From Undaria pinnatifida (lineage: Eukaryota > Sar > Phaeophyceae > Laminariales > Alariaceae): 64,000 bases of DNA. Positions 22,438 through 34,324 of this stretch are shown here, one piece after another; position 1 is the stretch's first letter, and every line of letters starts with the position of its first letter. The stretch lies in the NCBI GenBank assembly GCA_012845835.1, contig JABAKD010000002.1, forward strand, positions 27,950,710-28,014,709, written 5' to 3'. The notes under the pieces were generated by a model. That model was not told where the DNA came from. It saw only the letters and a list, made by a program, of their open reading frames with translations, and ran no database searches. Both the position numbers and the translations under genes were made by a program.

Positions 22438-22655
22438 GTGAGGGCCACTCGCGCGCGTGACCCCCCCCGTTCGTTTGCGCGGTATTTAGCTTTCGTGAGC
22501 TGTTCTAATTTTCCGATACACGAAATCCGCGACGGAATGGTAAGCTGCGCCGCGCCAAGAAACAAAACGCCTGAATTCAGAAGCCGTTTTTGTCAGTGAG
22601 GTACAGAGGCACTCATACTAGAAGGCTTCAAGTCTGGTAGTGGAAAAAAAAGCCC
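22438..22655 (+). repeat. Family with GTCACTCGCGCG-type motif, copy 1
   Basis: First of three direct copies. It shares with 23697-23950 'gtgacccccccc', 'gatatgaaatc/gatacacgaaatc', 'aatggtaagct', 'gcgccaagaaa' and 'tttgtcagtgaggt', and ends near 'gtatgatag'. Confidence 0.75.
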
Positions 22656-22750
22656 TGGGTATGATAGATACTACAATACCGTGGGCTTGGTCCGAGGAAA
22701 CAAACAAAAAAAACTAACCCAGGTCCACCTACTGCCGTACCGTGCGTGAT

Positions 22751-22966
22751 GGAAGAGATACTACAGTACTACAGTAGTCACTAGTGCTACTACAGCAGTA
22801 CTACAGTAGTCACTAGTGCTACTGCAGTACTACAGTAGTCACTAGTGCCACTACAGTACTACAGTAGTCACTAGTGCTACTACAGTACTACAGTAGTCAC
22901 TAGTGCTACTACAGTAGTACAATAGTCTCTAGTGCTACTGTAGTAGTACAGTAGTCACTAGTGCTT
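22751..22966. repeat. Tandem array of ~30-bp palindrome-rich units, ~7 copies
   Basis: Every unit contains CTACAGTAGTCACTAGTGC or a one-base variant. Units hold two self-complementary cores, ACTACAGTAGT-type and CACTAGTG, and alternate between 'tactacag' and 'gcagtac' spacers. Confidence 0.85.
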
Positions 22967-23339
22967 CACGGACATATAGGGGTGCTAAACTCGATTTATA
23001 TCGGAACGGCATCCACGCTCAACATTATCGAAGGGAAAAACAATACTTCCCGCCCCCCCCGATACTTTCATGACCATGGAATTTATTATTTCTCAGAGTC
23101 AGGTTTTGGGTCGAGCACAGAGCTCTTCAAGTGGGCAAATGAGCCCCCAGAAAACCATGGGGTCGATAAATACGGCGATATTGCGAGCCTGGGGAGCCCT
23201 GGTATAGGGTTAACCTTTCTAAAACTGAAAAAATACAAATTCCACATTCATTTCAAGTTGTTTGTCCCCAACAGCGTGGGTACAGTTCTGGTCCAGTTGC
23301 AGCATGTACTTTGGCAGTCTATTATACCAGATTGTTTAT

Positions 23340-23600
23340 TTATTTATTTTAATCGATACTTTTACTCTCCAGCTCAACTCGTAAGAGGGTTTACCCTCAG
23401 CGACCTTCTTCTGTGGACAAGCCGTGGTCACACGTGTCTTCCCTTCTCCCCCCTCCCCCCCCGGTATCTGCCTTCATTTTTTGTCGCGCATGTAGGGTTC
23501 AGTGTTTCCACTTTTCAGCTTCTCCTGCTCGTCAATTTTCATCGAATTTGCTAACTCACGATCTCGCGCTTTCTTCTAGAGCAAACTTATTCACGTGAGA
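23340..23600 (+). repeat. Dispersed repeat, copy 1 of 3
   Basis: Shares 'ctggacaagccgtggtcac'-type sequence, 'cttcccttctcccccc', 'tttttgtcgcgca' and 'tcgtcaattttcatcga' with 32945-33185, and in inverse orientation with 53330-53515. Predicted proteins across it follow from the repeat and are not supported. Confidence 0.75.
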
Positions 23601-23696
23601 AAAAATCCCTACGGGCAAGAGTATGCCCTCGGTTCGACTTCAACCTACGGCCTTGACGTCAGTAGAGACGAAATGACCAGAGCTACACGGCAGGGG

Positions 23697-23950
23697 GGTC
23701 ACTTTTGGGGCCCAATTTTCAGTGGCTTGGGGTCATTCGCGCGAGTGACCCCCCCCGCCATTCCTGTTTGCAGTCTTCGGCTTCTCCGCGCTGCATTACT
23801 TTTGCGATATGAAATCGGCAATGGAATGGTAAGCTACTCTGCGCCAAGAAAACCGTCGCCCAGCGTCGTTTTGTCAGTGAGGTGCAGAGTCACTCGTGCG
23901 ACTGGCTGAAAGCCGGCTGTGAAAAAGGGGCATTCCCCTTATCGTAGCCT
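23697..23950 (+). repeat. GTCACTCGCGCG family, copy 2
   Basis: The most complete copy: begins 'gggtcacttttggggccc', contains 'gtcattcgcgcgagtgacc' and ends 'ttatcgtagcc'. Confidence 0.75.
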
Positions 23951-24328
23951 TGGGCATACTCACCTTCTACTCCGTCGGGGACGCCGATTGGAGCACCGTT
24001 GACGATGACAATCGTGTTACGTATCCGCTTTCCGCCGTTGCTGCCTGTGATGTTTTGTACCAGGTTTTCCCTCATCATACCCTCTGGCAGGCGTTATCGC
24101 GTGCCATAGAACAGGGACGCACCCGTCCTATTTTTAAGAAGGCATACTGCAGGCGGGCAGCAAGAAACTAATGCAAGAGGGACGCGCAACATCCAAGCAA
24201 CCCTCGGGTGAGTTGCCTGGGCAGACAGAGCGAGAGGTACTGCTGCATAGCAGCGGTCGGTCCCTCGATCTGTACTGCCTTTTATACCATCCAAATCGAG
24301 TATACGTCGTTTGATGTGGATAGGATTC

Positions 24329-25085
24329 GGTCACCCAGGCTACGGTCCCCCTTTTGGGGCCTTTTATTGCAGTGGCTCGAGTTCACGCGCGCGAGTAACC
24401 CAGTAACCCCTCCGTTTCTTTGCTGTCTTACGTTTCTTGATGTTTTTTTAATTGACGAAAAAATCCGCAATGGAGTGTAATCTACGCCGCTGCAAAAATA
24501 TCGCCTAACGTGTGGTTTTGTCAGAGAGGTACTTAGTCACTCGCGCGAGTACCATAGTATGATATGATATGGTATGATATGGTATGATATGGTATGATAT
24601 GATATGATATGATATGATATGATATGATATGATATGATATGATATGATATGATATGATATGATATGATATGATATGATATGATATGATATGATATGATAT
24701 GGTATGATATGATATGATATGATATGGTATGATATGATATGGTATGATATGATATGATATGATATGATATGATATGATATGGTATGATATGATATGATAT
24801 GATATGATATGATATGATATGATATGATATTATATGATGTGATATGATATGATATGATATGATATGATATGATATGATATGATAAGATATGATATGATAT
24901 GACATGATATGATATGATATGATATGACATGATATGATATGATAAGATATGATATGACATGATATCATATGATATGATATGATATGATATGATATGATAT
25001 GATATGACATGACATGATATGATATGATATGATAGCTCAAACCCGGGTGTGAAAAAAGGAGGGTAGATATCGTAACATCCCCCCT
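24329..25085 (+). repeat. GTCACTCGCGCG family, copy 3, split by satellite
   Basis: The left part 24329-24556 matches copies 1 and 2 up to 'tagtcactcgcgcgagtac'. The right part resumes at 25035 ('gctcaaacccgggtgtgaaaa') and ends near 'atatcgtaacatc'. The satellite lies exactly between them. Confidence 0.75.
24551..25034. repeat. (GATAT)n pentanucleotide satellite, ~484 bp
   Basis: About 97 units of a 5-bp repeat with scattered GGTAT, GACAT and AAGAT variants. The open frames of repeated Ser-Tyr-His-Ile on the minus strand are translations of this satellite. Confidence 0.95.
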
Positions 25086-25202
25086 ACCGCAGCATGTGTC
25101 GATGATGGGGTGACGACGCCGATTGACCGAGCGGCGGAGCAACATACGTCACAGCAGAGCGACGGCGCGATCGACACAGAAGACCCAAGCTTTTCAAAAA
25201 CA

Positions 25203-25255
25203 CTACCGATCGACCTTACCGATCGACCTTACCGATCGACCTTACCGATCGACCG
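25203..25255. repeat. 13-bp tandem repeat, 4 copies
   Basis: Unit TACCGATCGACCT repeated four times; each contains the palindrome CGATCG. Confidence 0.9.
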
Positions 25256-25425
25256 TGCATTATCCGTTATAATAATACTGTGCGTGTTGTACTGTTCTGC
25301 ATACTCGAATAGCAGTATACTGCTATATATAATGCACCGCACTGCTATGGTGCCATTATTATTGTACTTTGTCAAGTTTCCCAGTGACTTTCTCAGTCTC
25401 TGGTCTGTGTCGCGAAGGTCTGTCA

Positions 25426-25800
25426 CTATCTCCAAGTCCCCTGCTTTTGAGTCGTTCGACGGTAGCCCCCCCCCAACTTTTCGTTGACGAAATCGCCGGT
25501 TTTGAAACTAGCTCCTGGCCGTATCTCCTCAAACACGGTGCCCCTTGCCACCCCTACGCCATCGTTCGAAAGCCCTTTGCAAACAAGAAAATATACGAAT
25601 AGTTGTGTGTCGTAGCGTCGCTCCTCTTGTCGAGCAGCCATGAAACGTTCGTTGAATAAAATCGCTGTTTTTGGGGGGGGGCGTATCGTAGAACCAGTCT
25701 TCTCAACGTTATTTTCATGCCTAATTCCGTATTGTTTTAGCCATCGCCCACCCTGTCTTGGACCAAAAGTTAAACCACGATTTGTTAGTTCATCAATCAT
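25426..25800 (-). CDS. Unassigned open frame, 124 codons
   Basis: Minus-strand frame beginning MIDELTNRGLTFGPRQGG with mixed, protein-like composition and no simple repeat. More frame-like sequence lies just upstream (about 25930-25860) but contains stops. It may be a decayed gene or chance. No domain recognised; the overlapping plus-strand frame is also open. Confidence 0.22.
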   Translation of the reverse strand: MIDELTNRGLTFGPRQGGRWLKQYGIRHENNVEKTGSTIRPPPKTAILFNERFMAARQEERRYDTQLFVYFLVCKGLSNDGVGVARGTVFEEIRPGASFKTGDFVNEKLGGGYRRTTQKQGTWR

Positions 25801-26741
25801 CTACGCCATATTGAACGTGAGGGTACAGAACTTCGCTCTATAGCTTCTCGGCCGTCAAGGACTCATCAATTCCATACTGGGTCTGGCTGATTAAATTCAG
25901 GGTCTTGGTCGCGTCTACAATCGTTTATTTTTCGCGTGCTGAACGATAAGCCTTGGTATATTACTTTTTTCGTACAACTAACATTCTGAAAAAAAAAACT
26001 ACAAATTCAACGACACGTCTGCCACCAGAAGAACTGGAACGACCAGTCCGAATACAGAGTACCACACAATACCATCGTACTCTTGCTTTGTACCAGTACT
26101 CCGTAATCGTAGCTTTAAACAGGCAACAACGGCGGCGGGAAGCGGGGCGGGGCGCAGCCCCGCCCGGCTCTCCGCCCAGCGGACAAACCACAAACCCGCG
26201 CGTATGATACGTACGCGTGCCCCGGATAATGACGATTTTCCGTCGACTTTTCATGGGATGAAATCACACGAAGACCACAACCACTACGAGTCGGGTGTAT
26301 ATATCTTGAACTTAGAAGTGTCATTGGGACCGGCGTGCGGAGCAACCCCTGTGGGCGCTGCGAGCAACAAACAGTAAATCCCTGTGTCCCACGCAATCCC
26401 GACATGTGCCAAATCACGCGTGGAAAACGCCCATTAACGGAACACCCTACTAATAAAACGCCTTCTTCGTCTCCCGTCTTGCCCACGCGCAGGAACAGCA
26501 CAGCTCATTGGTAGCGAACGGTGGTGTGGCTTGTTTTGTGGAGATTGCGTTGCCCTTTGGCGTACTCGTCTCACGCCGAGCGCGGGTCGGCATGACGCGC
26601 GAGTCGACGTTTTTCGCCGGGTTGTGTCACTTACGACCCACCCTCTGCTGACCCATGCCGAGAAACGAGGCAGAAAACGTCCAGAAACGACAAGTAATTC
26701 TCAAGTTGATACAAGCACTAACGACACCGCTGTATAATACT

Positions 26742-26995
26742 TTCATCATCATCATCATCATCATCATCACCATCATCATCCATCATCATCATCCACCGTC
26801 ATCATAGTCACCACCATGAGCATCACCATCGCCATCAAATCATCGTCATCATCAGCATCACCACCACCACCATTGCCATCATCATCATCATCATCATCAT
26901 CATCTAAACCACCATCGTCATCTGTGTCATCATCATTATAATCTTCAACATAATAATCTTCATTATCATCACGCCGTCATACTATCGTCTCACAT
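26742..26995. repeat. (CAT)n / (ATC)n imperfect microsatellite
   Basis: About 250 bp of CAT/CAC/CGT triplets on the plus strand, interrupted by short variants. Confidence 0.9.
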
Positions 26996-27194
26996 CATCA
27001 TACCATCGACACACCGGCAATGACATTGGTCTTCATGTATGTGTTGTTCAGCATACAGACACGCGCAGCAGTGTTTAAGAGAGGGTGAAATAACCCTCTC
27101 GAGACAGACGGACCGGAGACACAGACTGGGTTCAGCGTGTTGGTCAGGTTTCATTTGCAAGTATTTCTTGTTATTATATGGTAACTATAATAAT

Positions 27195-27620
27195 GTACGT
27201 CCGCCCCCCCCCCCCCCCCTTCCCCCTCACCTCTAACCCCGCTCGCTTTTGATCAAAACCAGGCCCCCACGTCCTTCAAAACTCCGCACCACCCTCACCG
27301 GTTATATTCGACTTACAGGATTCACTTGATAAACGGATACATTTCCCTCCACAGCTGTCAGATTTGGTCCCCCTCAGAAACGGGGTTTATAGTTTCCGCG
27401 CACAGACTGACAACATCACTTTGTTGACCCTGATAGCTACACTGTAGTTGTAAGGGGGAAGTCGCCGACCTATGTCCTTAATGAAGACACACAACTCGTA
27501 ATACGCGCGATCGAAGTATCACACACAGCTTGCAAAGATGAGTTTCGACGAAATCTTCGATCTCACAGCTGGAGTGTATTTTCATTTTTTATAATAATAA
27601 TGTGTTTCTTCAGGTTTTGG
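27195..27620 (-). mobile_element. Dispersed ~400-bp repeat, inverted copy of 15.37-15.76 kb
   Basis: Reverse-complement match to 15371-15760 over most of its length, including the C-tract at 27203-27219 (the complement of the G-tract near 15725). The pair is separated by 11.4 kb. Confidence 0.8.
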
Positions 27621-29640
27621 GTTTGTTCGTAAACTACTGTGCAACAGCTGCTGCTCTACGCTACGTCGTTTATCAGCTATCAGGTCTGATGGTGGGGAGG
27701 ATGGTCCTCCGGTTGCCTGCGGATAACTGTATTTAGAACGAAAGATGTGCACCTATTAACAATGACTGACGGCAGCGTAGGGGTATGACGGACGGCAAAA
27801 GTTTATACGACAACAATGTCGTGACGGGCGTTCGCTAATGCCGCAACCTCTAGGTTTCAGTGCGGCATCCGCCCTCTGAACGACCGTGACCGATGCTCGT
27901 TTTTTGGTGACGGGCCGTCACCTTTAACAATATAGGCGTTTGCTCAGACCGTCGACGACACAATAACGTTCATGTAAATTAAGCTACTTCGTGCGGCTGT
28001 ACCGTAGACTAGAGGTGCAACATTTTTTTCCCCTCGGGCCCTCGCAATGGTTAATGGTGTATATAGTCTATATAGTCTATAGGGGGTCGTCGCGCGCAGG
28101 TGCTGTTTAGGCACGACTCAAGCAGCACTGGGGTGAACGATTATGTGTCTGATCTCGCGACGTGTGGTCCTCAGAACGATTGACACAGCTCTAGTCTGTT
28201 CGAAGAGCTAAGCGCGGAGCTGGCAGGCAGCTGCTGGGTGACGATGAACCGACTAGCCGACGGGAGCTCAGGGGCGAGGAGCGAGGAGTGAACGGGGAGC
28301 GCTCTTAGAGTAAATCTTCTTTTAGCAACACCGCACCCACCAGGCCATCTCACTACTCATCCAACCAACCGCTTGTTGCAACTAAGCGTACTCGTGCTGC
28401 AAGCGAACCTCAAACACCTGCCCTGTCCGCTTCCGCCATCCAAAATCCTCAACGCGGCGCAACTGTTCCTCGAACCGCAACATACAACATTCAATAGGTC
28501 CGTCGAACCGTTACAAATAAAAAATACGGAGTAAGATACTAGCTTTTGTTCGTATTTTGTATCTTCCAGATATCCCCGGTGATAGCTGTTGCCGTGTGTC
28601 GTTGTGATTGGCTAGAGGGAATCGATTAGTTTGTGCTACGGTTGGGATCCTCGGAAGCGGCGCCGAGGAATCTGCCAACATGTAAACCCAAATCGGATCC
28701 GAAATCTTTAGAAAAATATTATTGGCAATCAATCACATATTTATTATTGGTTCCCAGTCTTTGTATTGGCTAAAAAAGCCAATTGCGCCGCATAAATGCT
28801 GGACTGGACGCCCTACGCCCTAGGCCTCCTTGTGCGAGCCAGGCGAGGTGCGAGAACTGGCAGGCTGCAGAACAAGGAGAGCTGGTGCTGACAAGCGTCG
28901 TCGAGGTTATTGCAGGTGATGCAAACACATACGAGACCGTGGGTAGCTGCAAGCTGTGTCGTCAAAATCTCCCCGCAACGAAACGCACGTGGACTTGACT
29001 CGCGATTTTTGCCCGAAATGCTGCACGTGCATGCAAGTACTCGTAGTAGCCAGGGTGTAGCATGCTGCGATGAGACCCCTCTACACGATACGCATCGTGC
29101 ATACCGGTGTGTAAAGCTGCGTAATCAGCAGTAAAATGGTTTGGTAGCGTTGTCACGATTAAGGGTTCAGGCACGCTCCGATGGAAGATCGCGTGGCGGA
29201 CGTTGGATACGATACCAAATACCACGCTGCTAGTTTTTATCGTAATCTATGCACATGTTGACTATTCGCACTGTGATTTGACCTCATTTCCTTGTTGTCC
29301 TTTGACGGGATTCCCGGAAACCGCCGCCAAGAAGGAGCTGACGCGACTCATGAGACAAAACCGCTCATCACAGCTAGCTAGTGGTAGAGAACGGCATATC
29401 AGGGTAGTGTATTTCGTGAATTTTGAGGCACGTCCCGATCTAGAAGACCGCTATTTATAGTGGATACAGCACCAGCGGCCTGTCAAAAACCAAACGAGTT
29501 CGTTTTATAACACGATAGGTTGAAACTGGAGCTGTGCGTTGCTAATTGTTTTATACAGGTTTGGTAAGGGTGTCAGAACGAAGCTACGTTTCTCATTCCC
29601 AATCCGGTAGGTGAAACATTATTGGGAGTAGACTAGTCTA
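27621..29640. other. No supported gene
   Basis: About 2 kb without clear repeats. One plus-strand piece near 28845-28915 (GELVLTSVVEVIA then GTGATG) looks weakly exon-like but has no partner. A short direct repeat of 'tatatagtc' lies at 28063-28078. Confidence 0.4.
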
Positions 29641-29648
29641 GTGTGTAC

Positions 29649-29866
29649 GATTTTTGTCCAACTAAGCACCTGTACCTTTCCTCTCCTCTCCTCTCCTCCC
29701 CTCTCGCTTCTTTGACTCCTCAGTTATTAGTTCAAAGGAATGACTACATTAGACTATGCATTTTTGTCCAACTAAGCGCACCTGTACCTTTTCCCTCCTC
29801 TCCTCTCCTCTCCTCTCGCTTCTTCGACTCGTCAGTTATAAGTTAAAAGGAATGGCTACATTATGC
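29649..29866 (+). repeat. Tandem duplication, ~110-bp unit
   Basis: Two copies share 'tttttgtccaactaagc', then 'acctgtacctttt', a CTCTC tract, 'tcgcttcttt/cgactc', 'tcagttat' and 'aaaggaatg.ctacatta'. Confidence 0.85.
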
Positions 29867-30154
29867 AGAATACCTGGTAGTGGACAGGACATGACGCTGA
29901 CTGCCGTTCACCCCCAAGACTGGGAAAGAGAAACGCCGTTTAAGCTCTGAGCGCTTCAACTTAAAACCTGAAAAAAATGCACTCCACATCTTGCCCGAAA
30001 CTCGCGGAATCAGAGTTAACTTTTCGCATTGACAATGCCTTCGTCTCGTCGTCCTTTTTTTGCCCATTTCCCCGCACGAAAACTAGAACCTGCGGCGGCG
30101 CCAGGACGGAGCTGGTGCGCTTAATGAGACGGAGGTCGGACTCTGTCAATAGCT

Positions 30155-30340
30155 ATGGGTGCTTGGACATATATCGAATTCGAACGAGCCTTGATATATT
30201 TCACCATATTTTTCCTGACTCTCATTACTGTCTCACATTTCGTTATAAAGTTACTTAAATGGCTTTTCGATTACGTCTGCTGTAGATGTTGCGGTCGTCG
30301 AGAAAGGATAATCGCTCTTGACGACGATGACGGCGATTGA
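30155..30340 (+). CDS. Small membrane-protein-like open frame, 61 aa, unknown
   Basis: MGAWTYIEFERALIY, then a strongly hydrophobic span (about residues 13-37), then CCRCCGRR and an acidic tail ALDDDDGD. This order (membrane span, cysteine cluster, charged cytosolic tail) is typical of single-pass membrane proteins, and the frame is not a simple repeat. It could be a last exon, since AATAG just upstream could be an acceptor, or a short gene. No family recognised. Confidence 0.33.
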   Translation: MGAWTYIEFERALIYFTIFFLTLITVSHFVIKLLKWLFDYVCCRCCGRRERIIALDDDDGD

Positions 30341-30779
30341 CGGAACGCGGAGGCTGGTGTACATGGTCGTATCTCTCTGCCCGTGAACATAAAAAACCTA
30401 TAGCTCTCTAGAACATATAAACAGCAAACGGTTCTTACGTTTAGGGCCATATTTCTTACATGGTAGTTAATTCTTACACTTGGGGATATATAGTTCTTAA
30501 TTCAGGGGGACATGGCGAATCGTTGACGGACACAGTAGTGACATGTTCTTGTATATTTACGGACATGTGTAGTCGTATTGGCCCCAAGTCTAGGGCATCG
30601 TTCTCGATAGTGCCCGTTGAGTAGTGCCGGTTGTCCGCAATAGTGCCCGCGAAATCGCTCGGCACAGATAGGAATAGCCCGTTGCGGCCGTGTGCGGAGT
30701 AGTGTCGGTGGCGGCTATAGTGCAGGTTGTGTTGACCGGCACATACCGGCACTGTTGAAAGGCCCTACTGTAGTGTGAC

Positions 30780-31440
30780 ACGTCTTACAAGTACATTGTT
30801 GAGTAACGCGTTCTTGTGGCAAGTCTGAAATGACGCATTACGACAATGTACGTACGCCTACAGCAGCACCTTGTTTTGAGAATGCCGCGTCACACAATAC
30901 TGTACGCACGCACTGCCAGTGGTCACATGTTAAGTGATGGACCCTCAACAAGCTTGAAGAAGTTGTGTTACAACACAACGCGGTGCATCAGCACATTGTT
31001 GAGCTTGTCGCGAGTGCTTGGCAAGTACGGAATTGTCTACCGCGATACTGCTGTGCGGCGTGTAAGAAGAGATTGCTGAGCTCAGCTCGACCTTGTGGCA
31101 ACGCAGCAAGTCGCATAGCACGATGCTGCACACCTTAATGTAATCACATTTCGGAACGGCGGCGACTTTGTGGCTAGTCTTCGATTGACTAACACGACAC
31201 TGTATGGCTTTCTCAGCACACTATTAAGCAACCCGTCCTTGACAACAAGCCTGAAATTGTGCATAGCGTGGGGCTCCCTTTATAAAGCCGGTAGAATAGT
31301 GCCACGGCTCTCTGTTGTGCCGATAAAATCGTAACTCTCTATTGTAACTCTCTATAGTAAGACCCTATTTTCAATAGTGTCGGTACCCTGAATAGTGCCG
31401 GTATGTTGGGCTGGCTCATACCGGCATTATTGGTGGCTCC
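30780..31440. repeat. Degenerate repeat region
   Basis: Segments near 30794-30845 and 31215-31268 share 'ttgagtaacgcgttcttg'-like and 'aagcctgaaat' sequence. A(T/G)AGTGCC motifs recur from 30570 to 31410. Old and diverged. Confidence 0.5.
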
Positions 31441-32645
31441 CTATAGTAACACGATACGCCTTGTCCGCATTTCGATGAGCAGCGAGACGGGGTGGGGGGG
31501 GTGGGGATGTGACGTGGGTCGACAATGCTTCCAAGCATGATTGATCATCGAAGGAGGGAGGGGGGGAGTGGCATCCTCCGAGCTCGACGGCACACCAGTG
31601 CGACCACGAATAGGACGAGGAGGGAGCGCGCCTTGGGGGATCGGGATGGAGGCTAGGGCGATAGCATAGGACCGGGATCGTGCCCCGGCTGCTTGTTCCG
31701 CCAGGGATGATTCGCGCACGTCGAGTGAGCAACAAATCGATTTTTCGTCGTTTCCTGGGGTCATTGGTTTGTAACAGTGCTCAGCTCTATTTTGGTGTCT
31801 ATCTGTACGGTATACATTTGCATTCAGTGGGGGGTTGTAACATCTCGCCGTCGCTTTACCTTGTATCACAGGTGTCTACTGTAGTTTGAGATCAATGAGA
31901 CCTCCCTGGTGCGATCAGCCGGAGACTCTCACCCAGGGCGGCTACCCCCCCCCCCGTATTTATTCGTCGGTGATCAGACACGGCTCCTCGTCACGAGTAG
32001 TTGCTCCGGTAAATAAATAGACCGTAGGGTTTGCAATCGTAGAATACGAGCGCGCACAACACAATTTTATCGTGTTTCCGCCGATAGTCGCACGGCGGTC
32101 GCCCCGCTCGTTTTAAGTTTAGCACGAGTTATTTCACGGTGTGGTGTGCGGTTCTTGCATTTCAGAAAAAGAAATATCACGATTCGCGGCGTGTTGCGGG
32201 CTTTTGAGTTTAGTTAATTGAACGGCGGTGCTACGGTGCCTTACGGTGCGGTGCGGTGCGGCGCAACGCGGTTTTTTCGTTTTGGGTGTAATCGTACGGC
32301 GCTGCTGTGGTGGAAGTGCGATGCAGTTCGGCGGGGTGGGGACATTATTGTCCGAAAAACGAATGACGCATGCTGGATGTACCGATTCTGTTTTTCGATA
32401 AAATCGTGCGTTCACATGCTGCGACCCGCTACAAGCAGCGCCCAGAGTGGAGTTTTTTTTTTTTGTTTTTTCAACATTTACATGGGGTGGTTCACTGCGA
32501 TTTTCCGTTAAGCTCTTGCCTCATTTGATGCGTTTTTATTCACGGTACACATCGTAGTGTAGAAAAAACACCACATGATTGGGTCTCTTGAAAAGTCTAC
32601 TTTCGCGACATTCACTTTTGAAAAGCGAAAAATAACAAGGCGAAC

Positions 32646-32837
32646 TTGAGTATATATCGGGTTGAAAAATCAGCTGTGCGTCGTCGAGCGGCCAACGAAA
32701 TGAAGGCAAAATTGGCCAAAGTATTCAACATGAAACGCCGTTTTTGGATTCCCTTGGGTTTCTTCTTGTTTCTGAGAATCATTGGGTGTGATTCGACGTT
32801 GAAGTTCATGCTGCACATTGGAGAACGGCAACCTTAA
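32646..32837 (+). CDS. Small basic/hydrophobic open frame, 63 aa, unknown
   Basis: MSIYRVEKSAVRRRAANEMK, then a hydrophobic stretch IPLGFFLFLRIIG. The reverse strand is also open. No exon edges or family evidence; listed as a weak candidate. Confidence 0.15.
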   Translation: MSIYRVEKSAVRRRAANEMKAKLAKVFNMKRRFWIPLGFFLFLRIIGCDSTLKFMLHIGERQP

Positions 32838-32944
32838 TAATTATAACAATAACGTATGAAGTTCCGCGCATACAGGTATGTTCACATAACGTATAATGTA
32901 TGTTTATCTCCGTGGGCCGGTTCAGGTTCGAACCGTATTGGACC

Positions 32945-33185
32945 CCTTCCATTTTTTTTATTTATTTTTTTCCTCACACTTCTACTTTCCAGCTTCTGGA
33001 CAAGCCGTGGTCACAGGGGTCGTCCCTTCTCCCCCCCGGTTCTTGCCTTCAATTTTTATCGCGCATAGGGTTCAACACTCCCGCTGCTCGTCGATTTTTC
33101 ATCGAGAGTTGCCAGCTCACGCTCTGGCGCTTTCCGCAAGTCAATTTGTGCACAAGAAAAAGTCCCAACGATTTTATACGAGTAT
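32945..33185 (+). repeat. Dispersed repeat, copy 2 of 3
   Basis: Matches 23340-23600 and, inverted, 53330-53515. Confidence 0.75.
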
Positions 33186-33479
33186 GCAATCGGCGGAACT
33201 CGAACTCACGAAACTGACCTATACCAGGCTCGAGGATAACCTGATACGCCACGGGGGCGACCGATGCCTTCCATATGCGCCCCCCACGAGTATGTCGATA
33301 CATGTGCGTGCGTCTGCGAGTGGTTCTTTGGCAGCTCATACTCACAATATACTGGTACAACACCCAGCAGGTTAACGTTCAAAAACATTGTCACCCAGCT
33401 TGCAAGAGCTGAGTATCGACCACTCAATGGGTCAAACTCACGGCTGATGTACTTAAAACTGTTTTACTAACAACCTGAA

Positions 33480-34320
33480 TTAATAGGCTCTGCCGTCACC
33501 ACTGCACCCTGGAGCAGAAATGCCGGCATCTATTTATGCAAAACTTGTACTACGTCACCACCACACCCTGAAACGCGATCTAAAGGAGCTCTAGATCCAC
33601 ACCCCCGCTATTTTTTCCTGATCTAGGTATTCTTCGACTCGAGAGCTATTAGAGCCAATCCTGTGACCGCGGACTTGAATAACGACGATGACGAGTTATT
33701 GTGAGGACATTACACCGACACCTCAGGTACTTACCGTAGTTTCGTTGGCATTGAGTCACTTGATTCACGAGTAAGTCCTACTGTTTTCTCCACGATATTT
33801 GCCACACCGCTGCACAGCCTGTGCAGCGACCAGCCGATGCCTTACCCTCCGACGACGCCTCCCACGTTTTCCCGAGTGTATTTGTAGCTCTCCGCTTGCG
33901 TCTCTCTCGTCGACCCTGGCCCCTGCACGTCTGTCCGAGCCTGTTCGTAGCGATCTGATAGTGGGTGTCGGCGATTAGGGGGCAAATTCAAACTTTAAAG
34001 CACGCATTTTTTTCCCGCGCGGTGGTCACGTTCCGATGACACAGGCGCATACAATTTGTTGTTTAACCCTCCTGAAGGCCCTTTAAAGCTTTCGAAGCGA
34101 CCAAAACGACGACGACGAGCGCGCGACCTTACCAAGCTCGGCTACGACAGGACGAGCACGAAGCAGTACTATTAATAGTACCAGGGAACCGAGTCATCCC
34201 TCTATAGTACGGTATAGCGCGGTATAGTGCGGTGTAGAAGTTGCACGTTTTGGGCCGAACGTTTCTGAGCGATCGATCTGATTGGTTGACATTGGCTGAC
34301 CTTCTCAAGTGAAGAGCTAC
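33480..34320. other. No supported gene
   Basis: A direct repeat of 'cgtcaccaccacaccctg'-like sequence near 33495 and 33553, and a (GACGA) patch near 34107. Otherwise nothing is recognised. Confidence 0.4.
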
Positions 34321-34324
34321 CGGA

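Noticed and set aside
22961-23554. 197-aa plus-strand frame
   Set aside because: Its second half lies in a dispersed repeat (23340-23600) found elsewhere with different frames, and its first half shows no domain or splice logic.
24505-25145. Long minus-strand frames of repeated Ser-Tyr-His-Ile
   Set aside because: They are translations of the (GATAT)n satellite; all frames stay open because a 5-bp unit without stops cycles through every frame.
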